From Botrytis cinerea B05.10 (Eukaryota; Ascomycota; Leotiomycetes; Helotiales; Sclerotiniaceae): 64,000 nt of DNA. Under the pieces are notes generated by a model, which had not been told where the DNA came from, did not search any database, and worked only from the letters and a program-made list of their open reading frames with translations. The DNA lies in assembly GCF_000143535.2 (NCBI RefSeq), contig NC_037312.1, positions 558,001 through 622,000 of the forward strand, written 5' to 3'. This document shows, one piece after another, positions 1 through 13,005 of the stretch. Every line of letters starts with the position of its first letter. The first letter of the stretch is position 1. Position numbers and translations under genes: made by a program.

Positions 1-595
1 CAACAGTGATGTAGGCCAATTCAAGGTTTGAAACACCGTTGATACTGAAAACTTGAACAGGGGGGTTGAGAATGGTGAGAGTCTCGATAAGCGAATCAGT
101 CAAGTCGTGGGCTTGGAAGAACTTTGGCTTAGTCTTGCCACCGCTTCCTCCCTCACCGTCCCAGTAAGAAGCACCGTTTCCGTTAAGAATGGCGGTGTCG
201 GCGTTGGATCCTGCGACCTTGATGTTGTTTCCACTGACAGCGAAAAGTGGTCCTTCCCACTCCTTGAAGGCGAATGATGTCTCTCCTTGGAAGATGACAG
301 TAGTATCATCAGGGAGATCGGTCATGTCAAGGGTGACACCACCGGGGACAGTCAATTCCTTAAGGATAATAGTTGAGCATGATGCCTTGGACTTGCTGGC
401 GGAAGAATAACCGAGGGAGCCACTGAAAGTACAGGTTGCGGCACGCTTCTCGATGTTGCGCTCGACAAAGGCAGATTCAACCTCGACGGGGCTTGGAGCA
501 GCGGTCGGCATTGGGGCCGCAATAGGATTAGCCAAGGCGGGTGCCAATGTCATGGCGGAAAGCAGCATAGCTGCCATGGACTTGGTGGAAGGCAT
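1..595 (-). CDS. Endopolygalacturonase (GH28), 5' part only
   Basis: Pectin-degrading glycoside hydrolase family 28, predicted to cut alpha-1,4-galacturonan in plant cell walls outside the cell. The frame runs without intron or stop from ATG at 595 to the window edge, giving 198 residues of an enzyme usually about 370-390 long. Residues 1-22 or so form a signal peptide ([16 protein letters not shown] core). A pro-region follows and ends at a dibasic Lys-Arg just before the mature start AATCTFSGS, as in fungal endo-PGs. Typical GH28 landmarks are the cysteine pair of the N-terminal cap, [33 protein letters not shown] and NPPVQVFSI. The catalytic Asp motifs (NTD, DD), GHG and RIK lie beyond the left edge and cannot be checked. 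Botrytis-type fungi carry several endo-PG paralogues and I cannot say which this is. Confidence 0.95.
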   Translation of the reverse strand, partial: MPSTKSMAAMLLSAMTLAPALANPIAAPMPTAAPSPVEVESAFVERNIEKRAATCTFSGSLGYSSASKSKASCSTIILKELTVPGGVTLDMTDLPDDTTVIFQGETSFAFKEWEGPLFAVSGNNIKVAGSNADTAILNGNGASYWDGEGGSGGKTKPKFFQAHDLTDSLIETLTILNPPVQVFSINGVSNLELAYITV

Positions 596-720
596 GATTG
601 TGCGGTTAGAATGACCAAGTAAGATAGCCAAGAAGGAGAAAGAATAGCCAAGATGAGTGTAAGAACAAGTGGTAGAAGAGAGCTGGCCAAGAGACGGTTA
701 AGAGATGGCTAAGAGATGGC

Positions 721-726
721 TTTATA
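721..726 (-). promoter_or_regulatory. TATA box of the endopolygalacturonase gene
   Basis: TATAAA on the minus strand about 126 bp upstream of the endopolygalacturonase ATG. It is followed (towards the gene) by tandem copies of an AGCCATCTCTTA-like 12-mer at about 670-720 and then a CT-rich leader. Position and composition fit a regulated fungal promoter. The call rests on sequence alone. Confidence 0.5.
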
Positions 727-3700
727 CAAATTCTTCAGGAGTACTCCTGGGTACACGGAACACGGCTGTACAAGCAAGGTGCACGAAGCGGCTAACTGGT
801 ATCGTTGCATGGAATAGAAATCTTAACTTAGCTATGGTCTATAGTATCCCTGCCCCTGAGGGTAAATTCAACGAACCTTCTATGTTTCCTCACCTAATCC
901 TTTCACGCCATCCACTTTCGCTACTTGTTATGCCCTCCTACGAAGTCAGGATGCTTTTTACTCTACCCTCCAAAAGTAATCCCACCTATGGTTATGGCTC
1001 CGCCTTTTAGCCTAACCGTTCTCCTATCTGCCGAAGAAAAAATAATGTCCGTTGTAAATATTCCGTGGATTTCGCAGTCACCACGTGTGCCCCAGAAATG
1101 TTCCGTGTTCTGTAAATTCCATCTTGGCTTGCATTGTTTAATCTAAGATCATCCAATGATTCCAAAAACACGTTTGGTGGGGCGGCCCAAATGATTAGGG
1201 TGGTAGTTGATGGTGTTTCAAGGACTAGAAATCTGTGGGGTGCGGGTGTGCAGGAAGACTCGGGCTCTTCGGGAACAAAAGCAAAGAGGCATCGGAAATG
1301 AGAACCACTATCTATCCCTCCGATTAAATTAGAACCATAAATCAACTACAAGTGAAACTACTAAATCTATAACCTCGAAAAGAAAATTTGGTATTCCCAT
1401 TATCCTACACTTTAGCTACCCAGAACCCAGGTAGGTATGACCAAATGAATTCTCTGTACAAACAATTAGAAGCGGTAAATGATTCATGCATCCCGAAGAA
1501 TCGGGTAATTTGGTGGTAAGTGGCTTGCGAACAAGATGGGGAAACATGTAAGTTACAGGGTACTAATGTACCCCAGTTTTGCCATTCCATGCCTGATGAG
1601 ACGGGCCTGTCTGCCACATCTATGTACGAACTCCGGAGAAAATAAAGGCAACGAGTCAGGGACGTTGGAAAGTTCGAAATATCGAAAAGTTCACCCCATC
1701 AATTTTCAGAAGTGGGAGAAGAGTACTTTGGCTCAATTAGGCAAAAGAGAAAACGCAAAAACAACTTAAGCTAGACCAGGGCCCATGCATCTTGATAGGG
1801 GTTTATCCTTCAACAACACTCGATTCAAAATTCAAGTACCAGCAAGGAAATGAGATGACGTCTCCACCGTCCATATTAAGCCATGTGGGGACATCAGCAA
1901 CGATTATTTCCAAAATCAAAAGTTCAAATCTGTCTGCTTGTCCAAATTGTCCAGCTTAGGAAGTATGGATCCCCCGAACCTAAATGCACATACCGCAAGA
2001 TGGCAAACTACTTGGCAAGAGGACTGACTATCTAGCAACCTGGCACCATGAGATCAGGACGGGAAATCGGAACATCAAACATGCCAAAAGATCAAGCATC
2101 TTTCAAGATCACACCTTTATCTCAAAGTCAAATAGCGATTGGAATTGATGGGATGAGAGTTTTGATCAACGAGATTCAATCGATACGGTAGAAAATGCCC
2201 TCTCGCATAGTTCTATTTCTATGCGAGTATTACTCCAAGATACATACGCAATCATTTAATTTGGAATAAGGAACGGAGATTTTGAGATCCTAGTATTTTT
2301 GCCCTGATGGGGCCCTCTTTTTCTTGGCGGCGGAGCTGTGTACCCTTAGTCTTTCTATCCCCACAAGTAACGTAGTTCGTCACGAAAATATCACGTCGCA
2401 TAAACTCCTACATTTGCCTTCTCAATGTTCTCATCTAATAACTCCATAATTCCATATTAGATGATTTAGCTTACAAAGCTGCTGTATAATCGTGGATTCG
2501 ATGTGTTGACTTCGTCGAATCATCTCATCAACGCTAAGTTCTCTTTTATTGCCTTGTAATCTTGTGTGTCTAAAAACTGCACCAAAGAAGAAGAGAAATC
2601 AAGACAAATTTCCATAAACCTGATCTAATCCCTCGCTGCCCCCAACCTATCGAAGTTCGAAACTCGACGTAAAATTACAAACCCCTTCACCCAAAATACA
2701 TCCCCCCTCTACGGATATAGATCCTTGAATCTCACCGGCATCTCACAGTTTAATCGAAGCTCCCTCTCAACTAATCCTTCTCAAGAATCAGCTCGCTCAT
2801 TATGGAGGAATCTTTCGTGCCGTCAGAATTTCCACAAATACGAAGCTAGATGTTTACACCACAAGGTGATAAAGTATAATAAGAGAACTAACTTGCTTTT
2901 CTTCTTGGCGATGTCGTGTACTTTTGACAGCGCGAGTACGAGTATACCTATTTTTGTAAGAGTATCTTTGTAGGAAGTAAAGTCTAGAGCTCTCAGTACA
3001 TAAGAATATACTTTTATCTGTCAAGATTTATACTTTTTCAAGAAATAAATAAAGCGCTTGTTAGGTGTGGCAGGGCAGAAGAGTCCCCCACTATCCATCA
3101 AGGGGGTAGGTGCACTAGTATAGCGAGGAATTAATGGCTGAGCTCACGCAGGTAGTAGGTACTTATCCAACTCGTCAAGTATTCTAAAGAGATGACCAAA
3201 AACAAGTCATAGATAGTCAACTATTCAGCGCCGTGGTAATTGTGAAAGAACTATTCACAAAGTGCGAACTGCCAAGTAAATACCTAAGGAGCGTTTGAGA
3301 TATATCAATTCAACAGGTTCCGAGGAATATAATTGGATACCATACGACATGTTGCTGTGGTTTGGTGTGACTTCATATTTTAAACTCAATGTTGTGGGGT
3401 GGATGCAAAGTCATCGGTTCTGTGATAGGGGTTACGTCGGGTATCACATACTAGTTCAAACCTTGACCCTCGGGGCAAACGGGAAACGGAGATGCTTAAC
3501 TACCATCTAAATACTAGTTATCGAGCGTCTTTCGATCTAACAGATCAGGAAAATCCTCAATGCTAAGCTCAAGATTAACTGAACTATCAAAACTCAAAAA
3601 ATCATCAACATCACTTCTATTTCGTCCTGATAATTCGATAAAAAAAATTGGTTGTCAATATAATTAGGTTCAGATTTCTATCGATTGTTAACTTTCAAGT

Positions 3701-4351
3701 CTACCCTTTCAAACTTTGACAGCGAAAAATCGATTTATTGATTCGTCAGCTAAGTTTTCCATTCTACAAAGGGAATCGGATTTTGAAATCTCGTTTATTT
3801 TGTCCATGCCAAGAGATGACGACTACTCGGGGAGAGCAAAAAGGTCGGAGTTGACTACCAACGAAGTCCGTCAACAAGGATTGAGAAGTGTAAACAAAGA
3901 GGGAAGAGAAGCTATAGGTATTTACTGGTAAGAGATATCTCCTGATACTTTCTTTTCAGCTGCATCTATCAAGTCCCGTCACATCTCAACCCAATTTCGA
4001 GATATATCTTTACCCAGCTTTGAGGTTTGAAGTCTGCTTGAAACGGATTGATCTCATGAATGGGGTATGAGTATTTAGCTGATGGGTTAGTGTTCTGTGA
4101 GAACGCCAGTAGAGAGATGATAAATCTGCTCTGATGGAAAAGTACTTCTACATCTGGTAATCAAAAAGTTATCAACGGTCGAAATTTCATCTTTGTTACT
4201 CTACTCACATCACTATTGTAGATTGGCTTTTGTTTAATATTCTCTGAATTCTTGATACTAGGTATATTCACAAACAGATCCTATGCAATAGCCAGAATCT
4301 CATACCCAGACCCTCTCTTCCTCTCCCTCCTCTTCTTACCCACCCCCCTCT
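727..4351. other. 3.6 kb gene-free AT-rich spacer
   Basis: No open frame here has recognisable protein character, and I could not join short frames into a spliced gene. The left end serves as the endopolygalacturonase promoter. The right end is the 3' flank of the ABC transporter. No tRNA, transposon ends or long repeats were seen. Confidence 0.5.
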
Positions 4352-7300
4352 CTACTTCCTTCTCTCTCGCACTCCAAAAGTACTCAATCCCTCCCAATCT
4401 CTCTCCTCCAACACCTTCCCCTCTGCAAAAACCACCATTCTCTCGCACCCACCAACCATCCCTTCCCTATGCGCAATGCCCAGCACCGTCGCCCCTCCAA
4501 ACTCCTCTTCTACAATCCTCTTCATCACCTCCTCCGTCTCTACATCCACACTCGCACTCACCTCATCCATAACTACAATTGGACATCTCTTCTTCATCCT
4601 CACTATCCATCTATACCCTAACACCGCACGCGCCAGACAAAAAAGTTGTCGCTGCCCATGTGATAACAAATCCGGATTAAAGTTATCAGAAAGTCCCTCG
4701 ATCTCAATCACTCCAGGAAGAACAAGGCCCAATTTCTCCAGAATACCTACAATCTCCACATCATCCTGTTGCAGAGAAAAGGGATCAAGATTCTGGCGAA
4801 CCGACCCATTGATAAACACTGGATCTTGGGGTATAACAACCATGCGTTCTCGTAGGATCTGTCGTGGAATCTTGAAAATGTCAATCCCATCGATCATGAT
4901 TGATCCCTGCTGTACTTCCAGCATATGCAAAAGTAACGCAATAAAAGATGATTTTCCCGCGCCGGAAACACCACATATACTGATTTTTTGACCAGCTGGA
5001 ATATCCAGATTGATGTTTCGTAGGCATGGCTCTTGATCTTTCGAATATGATGCTGTTGTATTTTCAATTCGAATCGCTCCTCTACTGGGCCAGTCCTCCG
5101 GCACCTCTCCCCCTATCTCAATCTCTCCCTCTCCCTCTCCAACATTCTCATTTTTTTGGGGATTTTCATCTGGTGTTCCATGCACAAACAATCTAATCCT
5201 CTCCACCGCCCCCACACTCGTTTCCGTCGCCGTCCAATGAATGACAACCGCCGAGAGCGTAGTATTAAACCCCATAATATTCACCAATGCCAAGCCTACC
5301 AATCCCGCATCAGCGGTGTATCTCAATTTCACCACCAGCGCGACGAGAAGAATCGCCAGAGCGGCAACTAAAAGATCAATGACGAGCATCAACCATACTT
5401 GGATGCAATAGAGTAAGTAAAAAGGTCTTTGGGAATTATCCAGGAGATATATATGGCGCTGTTGCATGGCGGTGTGGAAACCGAATGCGCGGATGGTGAG
5501 AAGTCCAGTGATGGTTTCAAGGAAATGCGTGTGGAGAGGTGCTTTGGATGAGAGATCCATGAGCCGGATCTGACGGGATGTGCGGAGATAGTATTTTTGG
5601 AGGAGGTAAATTAGGAGGAGGATGAAAGGGAGTGCAAGGGAGAAATAGGAGGCGGAGATACATATGAGGAGGGCTTGGATGAGAGATGTGAAGATGTTGT
5701 TAATGACGATCAGAAACGCAATGGGAAGCTCGGAGTCGAGGACCGAGAGGTCGTGACTTAAGCGGTTGATGATTGACCCCGTGTCTGTTTTGGTGAGGAA
5801 GTAGAGAGGGGCGTTATAAACGGTGGTGAGGAGTGCAGTATGCAAGATGGTGGCAGATCGGGGTATCATTTTTAAGAGGAGTGTACTAGTGAGTATCATG
5901 AGTAGAAACATGGAGATTACTTCGACGGCTATGAGTATACCGAGGTAGAAACCATTGATTGAATTTCCATGAATAGTAATAGCACTTGTCCAGAATTTGA
6001 TCCAGAGATCTGAACTCTTAGTATGTGTATACACAAGCTCAAGATTGAATAGAAGGGGCTTTTAACTTACTAGGAAACTGCAAGAGCAAAGAATAACAAA
6101 CCATCATCCCCATCCACACTGCCATATTCCGCCATCCCAAACTCTCAAAGTAACATCGATACGTCGCCCAATTCCCAAATGGGCGCTCAATATCGGCACT
6201 CGCAATTTGTCTCGCGGTATCATCATTGTCTTTCACATCCCCAAGTTCAGACTCTTTAAGCGTATCTGTTTCTATCACATATTTCGTCTGAAGACTAGAA
6301 ACATATCCATTCTTCCTAGTTAGATCATAAAATGTCCCTTGCTCGGCAACCGTCCCATGAACACTAAGAGCGATGATATGATCGGCATAGGATAAACGAT
6401 GTGCCGCGTGAGTAACTAATATAGTCGTGATACCTAATTGACGAAGCAATCCGCGTCTACCAAGTAAGCGAGTAAAGATCTGTTCTTCACTAACAATATC
6501 CAGACCACTGAATACATCGTCCAACATCAAGATTTTGTGACGCGAGTAAACTGCTCGAGCAAGTGCCTATCAACGTCAGTTCCCAAAGTAGCCAGATCGG
6601 TAAATAAATTAAACAACGGAACTTACAATTCTCAATTTCTGACCTCCCGAAAGCGCAACTCCTCCAGAGCCCGCAATAGTATTATCTCCCTCTGTCATTC
6701 CTTCAATATCATTCTCTAAAGCACAAACATGCATGACTCTCTGATACCACGCAGATTCATAGTCGCTAGTCCCAACAATATTATCTCTAATACTGCAATT
6801 TTGAATCCAAGAGGTTTGATCCACAAATGCAACGTGAGAGTGATTAATGTAGATATTTCCTTCTGTCGAAGGAAGTTCTCCTAAAAGACCTTTGAGAAGA
6901 GTAGATTTCCCACTGCCGATTGGTCCGATGATCATCGTTAGGGTGGTGGGCGGAACCGAGAACGAGACATCAGTAATGACTTGAGGAGATGAGGTTGCCC
7001 AAGCGAGAGATAGATCTTTGACAGCAATCGGCGTTGGTGCCTCAGACGTATCTGCTCGTACTGTCATGTTCTCCAGCTCAATCTCAAAACCTGCAGATAC
7101 ATCCTCAGACGATATTCCAAGCCTAGCATGACTACTCGATAAATCTTGCACTCGCGATAATACAAGACGATGATCTCTCTTCGTAGCCGAAGCAAGAAAG
7201 CTCTCAATCCGATCTAAGCATCCCACTGCAGCAATAAGGGGCGGAACCGCAAACACAGTCGCTCGAATGGGCGCAACCAGCAATGCAATAAGCGACAGTG

Positions 7301-9028
7301 TAGTAAATGCCGATGAAACATCCAAAATCTTTCCATTCACAGATGCCACAATGACATATATGATAAAAGCGGCCCCAGGCGCGAAGATATCAGACATATT
7401 ACCGAAAGCAATCATAACCACGAATAGCCTTCTCATCTTCAGAGAATTTCTGATTTCATTTTCTCTAAGTTGAAATATCGTATTCGAAATTTTCTCGCCG
7501 AGACCTAACATCTTGATTCCCTTTATAGATTGCAGCATTTTCACCGACATATCGATTCTCATCTGAATCTTATCCATCCAAATCTTCTGCGCAGCGCCCA
7601 TATATTTCGCCATGAAAAACGGGCCTGAAACCGCTACCATCGTTACGAACAAGGGACCTAAAAGTGCAATACCGATTTCTCTCTGCAGTAGCCAAGTTGC
7701 CAGTGCGATCTCAATGGGACTAGCCCAGAGATTATGAATCGGTTGTAAAGCGACACAGACACGTTCGACATCTGAAGACATAAGGGTTACGGCTGCGGAT
7801 TGGTCGAGATTGGGTAGGGAAAGCTCGAGGGTATGGGAATAGATGGCACTGATGAGGGCACCTCGCACCATAGTTGTCATGCGGTTAGCTTTATGTTGAG
7901 ATGCGCTTACTGTGAGGGCTAGACCGAGATAGATGAGTCCGGAAGCAGCTGTTAGGCCCCAGCCATTATTGGAAGATTCGGAGTCGGGATTACTGACGAG
8001 AGAGACGATTCTATTGATAAGGAATGGTTGCATAAAGCGGAAGAATGTCAATGCTAGACGTGGTGGAATGGATGCTGCAAGTGGTCCTAACATCGCTCGT
8101 AGCATTACCCACATCAGTGTGTGTTTTTGAGGATATTTCGCACCTATACTATCCTATTAGCCTTCTCTAGCGAAACCATCAGGAGAAGTGGATGTCAGAC
8201 GATTTCCCCAATATTTCCTCAACCTATTCTCACAAGCTTCCGACGACAACTCTCCATCCACCACGAATAAATCTTGATCCCTAAGCACTCCTTCAAACCC
8301 CAACCTAAAAAGCGGATTTAACCACCACAACAATCTTCTTGCAAACAATCCACTCGTACTTTCCGGTGAAAGATACACATATCGCGGGAAAAGAATCTGT
8401 CTTTTCCCCCTCGCCTCCAAAATCAAAAGCAAAAGTTTAAGTCCCAAGATAGACGTCGCGATCGAATTCCCCGCTAAATCATCTCCACGCAACCATCTGG
8501 TTCGCAAATGTGCGGCATCAAAGGGTAATGTGAAAAAGAGGTATGCGTTAATTATCGAGCTGGGACGAATATTCCTGCTATGTTCGAAGTACGATAGGAT
8601 GCACAAACCGAAGGTCGCGATGAGTGCGAGGAGAGCCGCGGGTAGCGAGGCACGTGTTTTTAGGGGGGAGTGGGATGTTGCGATTACATTTACGATTTGG
8701 AGGATGCAGAAGATGGAGAGGAGAATCTGTTTGGTTAGGAGAAAGGTGTGATGATAATGAATGGTACAGAACTTACGATTTTTGTGGTGAGAAGATGACT
8801 TCTAGTTACTTTTCGTGAGGATTTCCACAGGTGCTGAATTCTCGGCGGTATGAGAATTAATAGGAAAACCGAAGGTAAGATTGAGAGGATAGTTTCTTCG
8901 AAGAGGAGTGTGAAATCGAATGTTGCTTTCCCAGGGACTTTGTAAAACGGGCCAAAATTGTCATCGTCCACAAAGCTAGTTTGATTAAGTCCTCTCAATT
9001 CGAGAGGTACACTTGAATATGCGTCCAT
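4352..9028 (-). CDS. ABCC-family (MRP-like) full-size ABC transporter
   Basis: ATP-driven exporter of the multidrug-resistance-protein type, probably in the plasma or vacuolar membrane; substrate unknown. Exons (minus): 9028-8777, 8726-8201, 8143-6627, 6566-6071, 6009-4352, giving 1482 aa. Introns are 50, 57, 60 and 61 bp and all phases agree. Order: an N-terminal hydrophobic TMD0-like region (residues 1-200), TMD1, NBD1 with Walker A GPIGSGKST (about 666), signature LSGGQ (about 757) and Walker B ILMLDDV; then TMD2 and NBD2 with Walker A GVSGAGKSS (about 1280), signature LSHGQ (about 1381), Walker B IVVMDEV (about 1411) and H-loop GIAHR. NBD1 has Asp instead of the catalytic Glu, which is normal for ABCC. 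NBD2 has His at the third signature position and about ten extra residues before Walker B. The first in-frame ATG (9028) was taken as the start. Confidence 0.93.
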
Positions 9029-10174
9029 AATGATGATGGATAGTTTCAAGTAGATGAACTACTTTCGTATCATTGACTATCTGATGACTTGATGCTAATC
9101 TCCTCTTGTGGAGACTATTGTTAATGAGTATTGAAGAACGAAATTAATCAGTAGTAGCAGGAGGCCATATATATATATCTCTCTCTCTTATTAAAACGCA
9201 CAACGCCACAAGCATGCAGAAGACCTCTTAAAAGGCCGGGTATCTACCCATCACCTCATCCCTTACCTCTGCTTGCACCATCTTCAATCCAGAAAGCAAG
9301 ACAGATTCCGAAATTGATGTCTTCCGACAGAAAAATTCTCATCACTCATGCAAGAAACATCCATCGGCCTTCATCTACAAGCTCAAAAGATTCATCATCA
9401 ATGCAGGCAGAAGAATTCTCTCCAGCTACACCACACTACATCAAACTGCGTCGTCAGCAAACGTCAACCATATAATCAGGCACCCATATTACTGCACCTC
9501 CATACAATTCCCATGGTAGGCATCCATCTTTCCCCCTCTCATCTCCCATCTCCCATCTCCCACCACCTTACTACCAAAACAAGAAAATGGGAGAACAAGA
9601 AAATAAAATCATCAAAGTCTGACTCGCATTACAAATAACCTTACAATTCTCATCATCACTTCCCACTCCTTCGTTTCAAGTCCCCAATATTCAAGAATCG
9701 ACACATTCAGCCAATCTAGACGAATGAAATCAAATCTCACCACATCATCATCATCATCATCATCCAATAAGCTCCCTCTGTCTGATAAATTCCAAATTAC
9801 CACACCACACCCACCACATACATACATAAGCGAGACGTCCCCTGTCATCATACTCGATGCGGGGTACCGAGTTACAATAATGTATATATTACAACCCATC
9901 CGTCCTACACAATTTCTCAAAATATCTCTCTAGGACGCTGCCTCGGTATGAAATAACTCGACTATCCCGAGTATTCTAGGCTATGATTTTTGAATTCTCT
10001 CACCTCTATATTCTCTTTTTTTGTTATGATTACATAAAGAGTTGAGTTGAGTTGAGTTGAATTGAGATAAGATAAAGTAAGTAAGTAAGTAAGTAAGTCG
10101 ATCTTTAGAAATTGAAGCTATCATATGCTATATATCATCTATTACTTATTGTATAATTATATTCATATCCATAT

Positions 10175-10236
10175 TCAAATCCAAATCCAAATCCAAATCC
10201 AAATCCAAATCCAAATCCAAATCCAAATCCAAATCC
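10175..10236. repeat. CAAATC hexanucleotide microsatellite
   Basis: About ten uninterrupted copies of a 6-bp unit (CAAATC/AAATCC) lie in the non-coding spacer between the ABC transporter and MPP-alpha. Likely length-polymorphic. Confidence 0.9.
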
Positions 10237-10586
10237 TCAAACCTCACTCAGCCCGTCATCCTTTCCTTGAAATCTCCAGTTCCTTCTACATCCCTACAAA
10301 ATTCACAAACGAAAAAGATACTCAAAAAAAAAAAAAAAAAAAAAAAAAAGTATATATACAATTAGACTCAACAAGACAAGCGAGCGATCGAGCAATACAA
10401 CTCAGTATCGTATCTCATTAACTAATCAACTCACCAACCAATTAACTAACTAGTCACCTTGTCACCTAGTCAACTAATCAACTTACTAATTAAATAACTA
10501 ATCTAAAGTTATAATTTACAATGTATAAGCTACAACTGTCTATCTACCTCTCGATCTACCTACCTCTCTTTCTCTCTCCTCTCTCC

Positions 10587-10667
10587 TCTTCTTCTCTTCT
10601 TCTCTTCTTCTCTTCTTCTCTTCTTCTCTTCTTCTCTTCTTCTCTTCTTCTCTTCTTCTCTTCTTCT
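10587..10667. repeat. 8-bp TTCTCTTC tandem repeat
   Basis: A pyrimidine-only tandem repeat of period 8, about ten copies. It lies about 0.5 kb beyond the 3' end of MPP-alpha and is non-coding. Confidence 0.85.
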
Positions 10668-11208
10668 ATCATATACATATACATATACATAGAAATAAGA
10701 GATATAAAAAAAAGAGAAAAAAAAACCCAAAGCAAAGCGAACTATATATATAAAAAGGGGTATTGGTATTGATCTATTTCACAAGTACATTTGATCTGTA
10801 TCTATTTTTACAATAACAACTACAACCACAACCACAACCACAACAACACATTCTTTTCCCATCTTTCCACTTACAAATCTCTCAAATCTGCCTGCCCCAC
10901 ATCCTCGAATGACAAATAGACATCCTGAGCTTTTCTCTCTCCTCTTTCCTCTTTCCTCTTTCTTATTTCTTATTTCTTAATTTCCATTTTCATTTTTCAA
11001 ATCTCAGTCCCTTCCTTCCTTCCTCTTCCTCTTCTCTTCCCAGATAATCAAAACACTCAAAACGCCACATATGCATGCACGCACGCATTGAAATGCAAAT
11101 CATCACATCATCCATCAATATCATACAAAAAAAAAAAAGACCCAAATTCCATCGAGAAGGATCCTATTCTCCACCAATACATACGATATAAGTGTTCTTT
11201 TTTCTCCT

Positions 11209-13005
11209 TTACCAACTTCCCAATTTCCACCCATGAATTCGATCTTGAATATCATCCCAACTGAAATTTTTGTATACTCTTCCTTCCTCTTCACCTTCTT
11301 GCAAGACCACTGTTGGACTACCACTTCCTTCTCCTGCATTTTTCACCAGACCTCCAAAGACTTGTGTAGCTACTCTTCTAAGATCTTTAACGGTTAATTC
11401 CTCGATTTTCTTGCACATCTCTCTGACCCCGACCTTTCTTCCATGTACTTGTACTTGTCTTCCCAAATCCTCTAATTCTACCATCCTCGATTCCAAGTTC
11501 ATTAATAAACTTGATCTCAGTTGATTCTTCGCACGATTCACTTCTGCAGTTTGTAATGCGCTGAATCCAGAATCGAGAGTGAGACTTTGAAGTTCACGAC
11601 ACATGACATCAAGCATGTTCTTGACATAGCCTGGGGAACATGAGGATGAGATTCCAAAAAGCCCAGAATCGGTGTAAGAGTGGTTGAAAGCCATGCAAGA
11701 TTCGACCCAACCGTGTTGATTTAGGACGTTGGTATAGAGACGAGAATACATGCCTTTGCCAGGGCCACCAGCAGAGAAGGATCCACCACCACCAAGAAGA
11801 GTTTGAAGAGTAGCGAGGGCGTATATATCGGGGGAAGAAATGGGAAGAGCTTCGAATGCGATGTGGATATGGCTTAGTGCGGGAAGGGCAGGGTTCACTG
11901 GCGGTGGAAGAGTTGGGAGGGCAAGGAAGCCACCTGTATAGCGTGAAGGTTCGTTGAGGTTAAGGGGGTTGAGGAAGCCATTCTGAACAGAGGCATTTTT
12001 GGGTGCGGAAGTGGAGATGTTCTTGAAAAATGGCATGCGGGATATTAAGGTAGATGGCTTTTGTGTTGGTGAAGGTGGTGGTGATGAGGAAGATGATGAT
12101 GATATAGAGCTTTCGCTGCTAGTTTCACCTGATGCTGAATCGAGAGATGTTTCTGATCCTGTTTGTGATAAAATGGGAGCTGATTTTGGCATATCTCCAA
12201 AATGTTGTTCGGCGAGTTTGACTGCTTCTTCGTGTTGTACGCCCGCAAATGCTACAACCATTCTTTCAGGTCTGTAGAAAGTATCTCGGTATTGTTGTAT
12301 GGTATTGCTGTTGATCTCGGACAGTCGTTCTTTCGGGCACAATAGAGGATTCCCAAGAGTGTTCCCCTTGTATGCAACCATATGTACGATTTCCGGAAGA
12401 ATTAACTCTGGCTTTGACCAAATCTCGCCAATCTCATATTCAGCCGTCTCTAATTGTTGCACAACCTCCTCCTCGGTGACTAAAGGATCTCGGATTGTCT
12501 CGGCGAGAAGAGCGACAGTAGTTGGGACCGCAGAGTTGAATGTGGCAGATTGATACATCAAAGATTCTCTTGATGAAGCGCATTGGATATTTCCCCCCAG
12601 CGACTCTATTGATTCTAACATCTCGTCGCTTGATCGTTTTGACGTAGACTTGAAGGCCAACCTATCCATTATATGACTAACCCCTCTGAGATCTTCATTT
12701 TCGTATCTGGACCCTGCATCGATGTATACTCCAATGCCGGAGAAGTGCCCCGGCAAAGCTTCTGTTGCGACTCGAACTCCATTGGGAAGGGTAGTGATTT
12801 GATCTAGCTCGGCAGGATCCTAGATGTGTCGAATGTTAGCTAAGGTGAGGGGAATTCGGGATTTGAGCTTCATCTGTACCTTCTGTATAGGTTCCACTAT
12901 CGTAGCCAAACTTCTTGGACGGAAAGCAGGCAGAACATTGGATACAGGTCTTTGAGTGGAAAGAGCCCTCCTCAAGATCTTTGTGGAAGGATTTCTCAGC
13001 ATCAT
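11209..13005 (-). CDS. MAS2: Mitochondrial processing peptidase, alpha subunit
   Basis: Alpha subunit of the matrix peptidase that removes N-terminal presequences from imported proteins; it recognises substrate while the beta subunit carries the zinc site. Exon 13005-12880, a 60-bp intron with GTACAG donor and GCTAACA branch site, exon 12819-11209; 578 aa, the usual fungal length. The first 40 or so residues are Arg/Ser-rich and acid-free, fitting a mitochondrial presequence. GHFSGIGVYIDAGSRYE and HIMDRLAFKS (about 91) show the alpha form of the M16 motif, without the HxxEH zinc site. The glycine-rich substrate loop GGGGSFSAGGPGKGMYSRLY is at about 382-401. A Ser-rich insert (about 245-290) is not present in yeast Mas2. 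Confidence 0.97.

Larger units (their letters stand above)
9029..11208. other. Spacer with dense simple repeats
   Basis: About 2.2 kb between the ABC transporter promoter and the 3' end of the MPP-alpha gene. No gene was found. It is crowded with low-complexity DNA: CT dinucleotides at about 9178, GTTGA and GTAA runs near 10045-10100, CAAATC hexamers at 10175-10236, poly-A at 10324-10349, and an 8-bp TTCTCTTC repeat at about 10587-10667. Open frames inside it translate these repeats. Confidence 0.6.

Noticed and set aside
1007..1345. 112-residue minus-strand frame
   Set aside because: Starts at a TTG rather than ATG, has no family features and no splice partner.
4476..4991. 171-residue plus-strand frame across the ABC transporter
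   Set aside because: Antisense shadow of NBD2, whose Walker and signature motifs are on the minus strand.
10125..10772. Plus-strand frames of 83-98 residues with Ile-Gln and Ser-Leu-Phe runs
   Set aside because: Translations of CAAATC and TTCTCTTC repeats in a spacer.
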